Source: Burkholderiaceae bacterium
Lineage (GTDB): Bacteria; Pseudomonadota; Gammaproteobacteria; Burkholderiales; Burkholderiaceae_C
NCBI GenBank assembly: GCA_017999135.1
Contig: JAGOBT010000137.1
Coordinates: forward strand, 1 to 7,720
DNA length: 7,720 nucleotides
Direction of reading: 5' to 3'
Numbering within the stretch: position 1 is the stretch's first letter; each line of letters opens with the position of its first letter. The notes under the pieces are model-generated. The model was not told the origin of the DNA, searched no databases, and saw only the letters and a list, made by a program, of their open reading frames with translations. The position numbers and the translations under genes are program-made. Below, one piece after another: positions 6,528-7,720 of this stretch.

Positions 6528-7720
6528 TCAGGCCGCGGCGGGCCGCAGCAGCCAGTCGGCCGCGCGCTCGGCGATCATCAGCGTGGGCGCGTTGGTGTTG
6601 CCGCTGGTGATGGTGGGCATCACGCTGGCGTCGGCAATGCACAGGTTGCGCACGCCGCGCACCTGCAGCGTGGGGTCGACCACCGCCAGCGGATCGCCGG
6701 CCGTGCCCATGCGGCAGGTGCCCACCGGGTGGAAGATGGTGGTGCCGATGTCGCCGGCCAGGCGGGCCAGCTCGTCGTCGGTCTGGAACTGCACGCCGGG
6801 CTTCACTTCCTTGGGGCTGTACTTCGCCAGCGCCGGCTGCGCGGCGATGCGACGCGTCAGCCGCAGGCTGTCGGCGGCCACCAGGCGGTCGGCCTCGGTG
6901 CTGAGGTAGTTGGCCTGGATGGCCGGCGCGTCCTGCGCCCGGGGGCTGGTGATGCGCACCGTGCCGCGCGACGTGGGGTTCAGGTTGCACACGCTGGCGG
7001 TGAAGGCATTGAACCGGTGCAGCGGCTCGCCGAAGGCGTCCAGACTGAGCGGCTGCACGTGGTATTCGACGTTCGGCCAGTCAAAGCCCGGCGCTGAGCG
7101 GGTGAAGCAGCCCAGCTGCGACGGCGCCATGCTCATCGGCCCGCTGCGGCGCAGCAGGTATTCCAGCCCGATCAGGCCCTTGCCCCACCAGCTGTTGGCC
7201 AGGGTGTTCAGCGTCTTCACGCCCTGCACCTCGAACACGGCGCGGATCTGCAGGTGGTCCTGCAGGTTCTCGCCGACGCCGGGCAGGTCGTGCGCCACGC
7301 TGATGCCGTGCTGCTGCAGCAGCGCACCCGGGCCGATGCCCGACAGCTGCAGGATCTGCGGCGTGCCCACCGCGCCGGCGGCCATCACCACGGCATGCCG
7401 CCCGCTGCCGCCGTCGTCGGCCAGGTGGGCGATCAGCGGGGCGCCAGCCGGCTGGTTGTCCTTGCCACGCGGCAGCACCTCCACGCCGGTGACGCGGGTG
7501 CCGTGCTCGCCCTGGCTGGTGATCAGCCGGCTGACCTGCGCGCCCGTCCACACCTGCAGGTTGGGCCGGTGCTGGATGGGCCGCAGGAAGGCCTTGGTGG
7601 CGTTCGAGCGGATGCCCTTGCGCTGGTTGACGTCGAAATAGCCCACGCCTTCGTTGTTGCCGCGGTTGAAGTCGTCGGTGGCCGGGATGCCGGCCTCCTG
7701 CGCGGCGGCGGCAAAGGCGG
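6528..7720 (-). CDS. GMC-family FAD-dependent oxidoreductase, C-terminal part (5' end outside window)
   Basis: The frame is open to the window edge and ends at TGA 6530-6528, giving 396 visible residues. GMC enzymes are usually about 530-560 long, so roughly the first 140, including the GxGxxG dinucleotide-binding motif, are missing. The family oxidises alcohols or choline-like substrates using FAD. Visible landmarks are the second GMC signature 'GAVGTPQILQLSGIGP' (115-130), 'GVGENLQDHL' (147-156), 'HPVGTCRMG' with the catalytic His (330), and 'SGNTNAPTLMIAE' with the partner Asn (374). The His-Asn spacing of 44 equals that of choline oxidase (H466/N510). 'GLEYLLRRSGPMSMAPSQLG' places it with choline- and alcohol-dehydrogenase-like proteins. 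No betaine-pathway gene is visible, so a choline substrate is not assumed. The canonical terminator lies 196 bases downstream. Confidence 0.9.
   Translation of the reverse strand, partial: AFAAAAQEAGIPATDDFNRGNNEGVGYFDVNQRKGIRSNATKAFLRPIQHRPNLQVWTGAQVSRLITSQGEHGTRVTGVEVLPRGKDNQPAGAPLIAHLADDGGSGRHAVVMAAGAVGTPQILQLSGIGPGALLQQHGISVAHDLPGVGENLQDHLQIRAVFEVQGVKTLNTLANSWWGKGLIGLEYLLRRSGPMSMAPSQLGCFTRSAPGFDWPNVEYHVQPLSLDAFGEPLHRFNAFTASVCNLNPTSRGTVRITSPRAQDAPAIQANYLSTEADRLVAADSLRLTRRIAAQPALAKYSPKEVKPGVQFQTDDELARLAGDIGTTIFHPVGTCRMGTAGDPLAVVDPTLQVRGVRNLCIADASVMPTITSGNTNAPTLMIAERAADWLLRPAAA

Noticed and set aside
6528..7720. Naming the GMC enzyme BetA (choline dehydrogenase)
   Set aside because: The family and the His/Asn pair fit, but the N-terminus is missing and no betB, betI or choline transporter is visible; many GMC alcohol dehydrogenases share these motifs.

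Overview
The window is a compact, very GC-rich stretch of bacterial chromosome. Base composition, the near-absence of Shine-Dalgarno sites, 'TAGACT/TAGAGT'-type -10 boxes placed just before start codons, and the mix of protein families all suggest a betaproteobacterium of the order Burkholderiales (Rubrivivax/Leptothrix/Roseateles-like). That is inferred from style, not from a marker gene. I see no mobile element, CRISPR array, rRNA, tRNA or defence system.

Left part, + strand: the 3' end of a glycerophosphodiester phosphodiesterase gene (1-276), a serine hydrolase of the beta-lactamase/esterase superfamily (313-1416), and a GreA/GreB-like elongation-factor homologue (1409-1888). The last two overlap by 8 bases and look translationally coupled. 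After a 255-base gap comes an MFS sugar transporter of the sucrose/maltose (SLC45/MalY-like) type (2144-3472). Its promoter carries a 16-bp LacI-type palindrome over the -35 element, which suggests sugar-controlled repression.

Right part, - strand: an AMP-forming long-chain acyl-CoA synthetase (3496-5196) meets the transporter tail to tail with 23 bases between the stop codons. Upstream of it lie a stand-alone HDOD-domain protein with a degenerate HD signature (5337-6158) and, at the window edge, a GMC-family FAD oxidoreductase truncated at its N-terminus by the window end (6528-7720).

The 315-base gap between the oxidoreductase and the HDOD gene (6213-6527) holds the most interesting non-coding signal. 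On the - strand it has a sigma70-like promoter with 17-bp spacing, a perfect 10-bp hairpin near the predicted 5' end, about 100 nt of A/C-rich, mostly open sequence, and a textbook intrinsic terminator (8-bp perfect stem, 8 T). Together they have the layout of an independent small RNA of about 170 nt. A conventional reading is also possible: the terminator may simply end the oxidoreductase mRNA.

The genes do not form one pathway. They look like ordinary housekeeping and accessory metabolism (phosphodiester hydrolysis, sugar uptake, fatty-acid activation, alcohol oxidation) with signalling and transcription-associated proteins between them.
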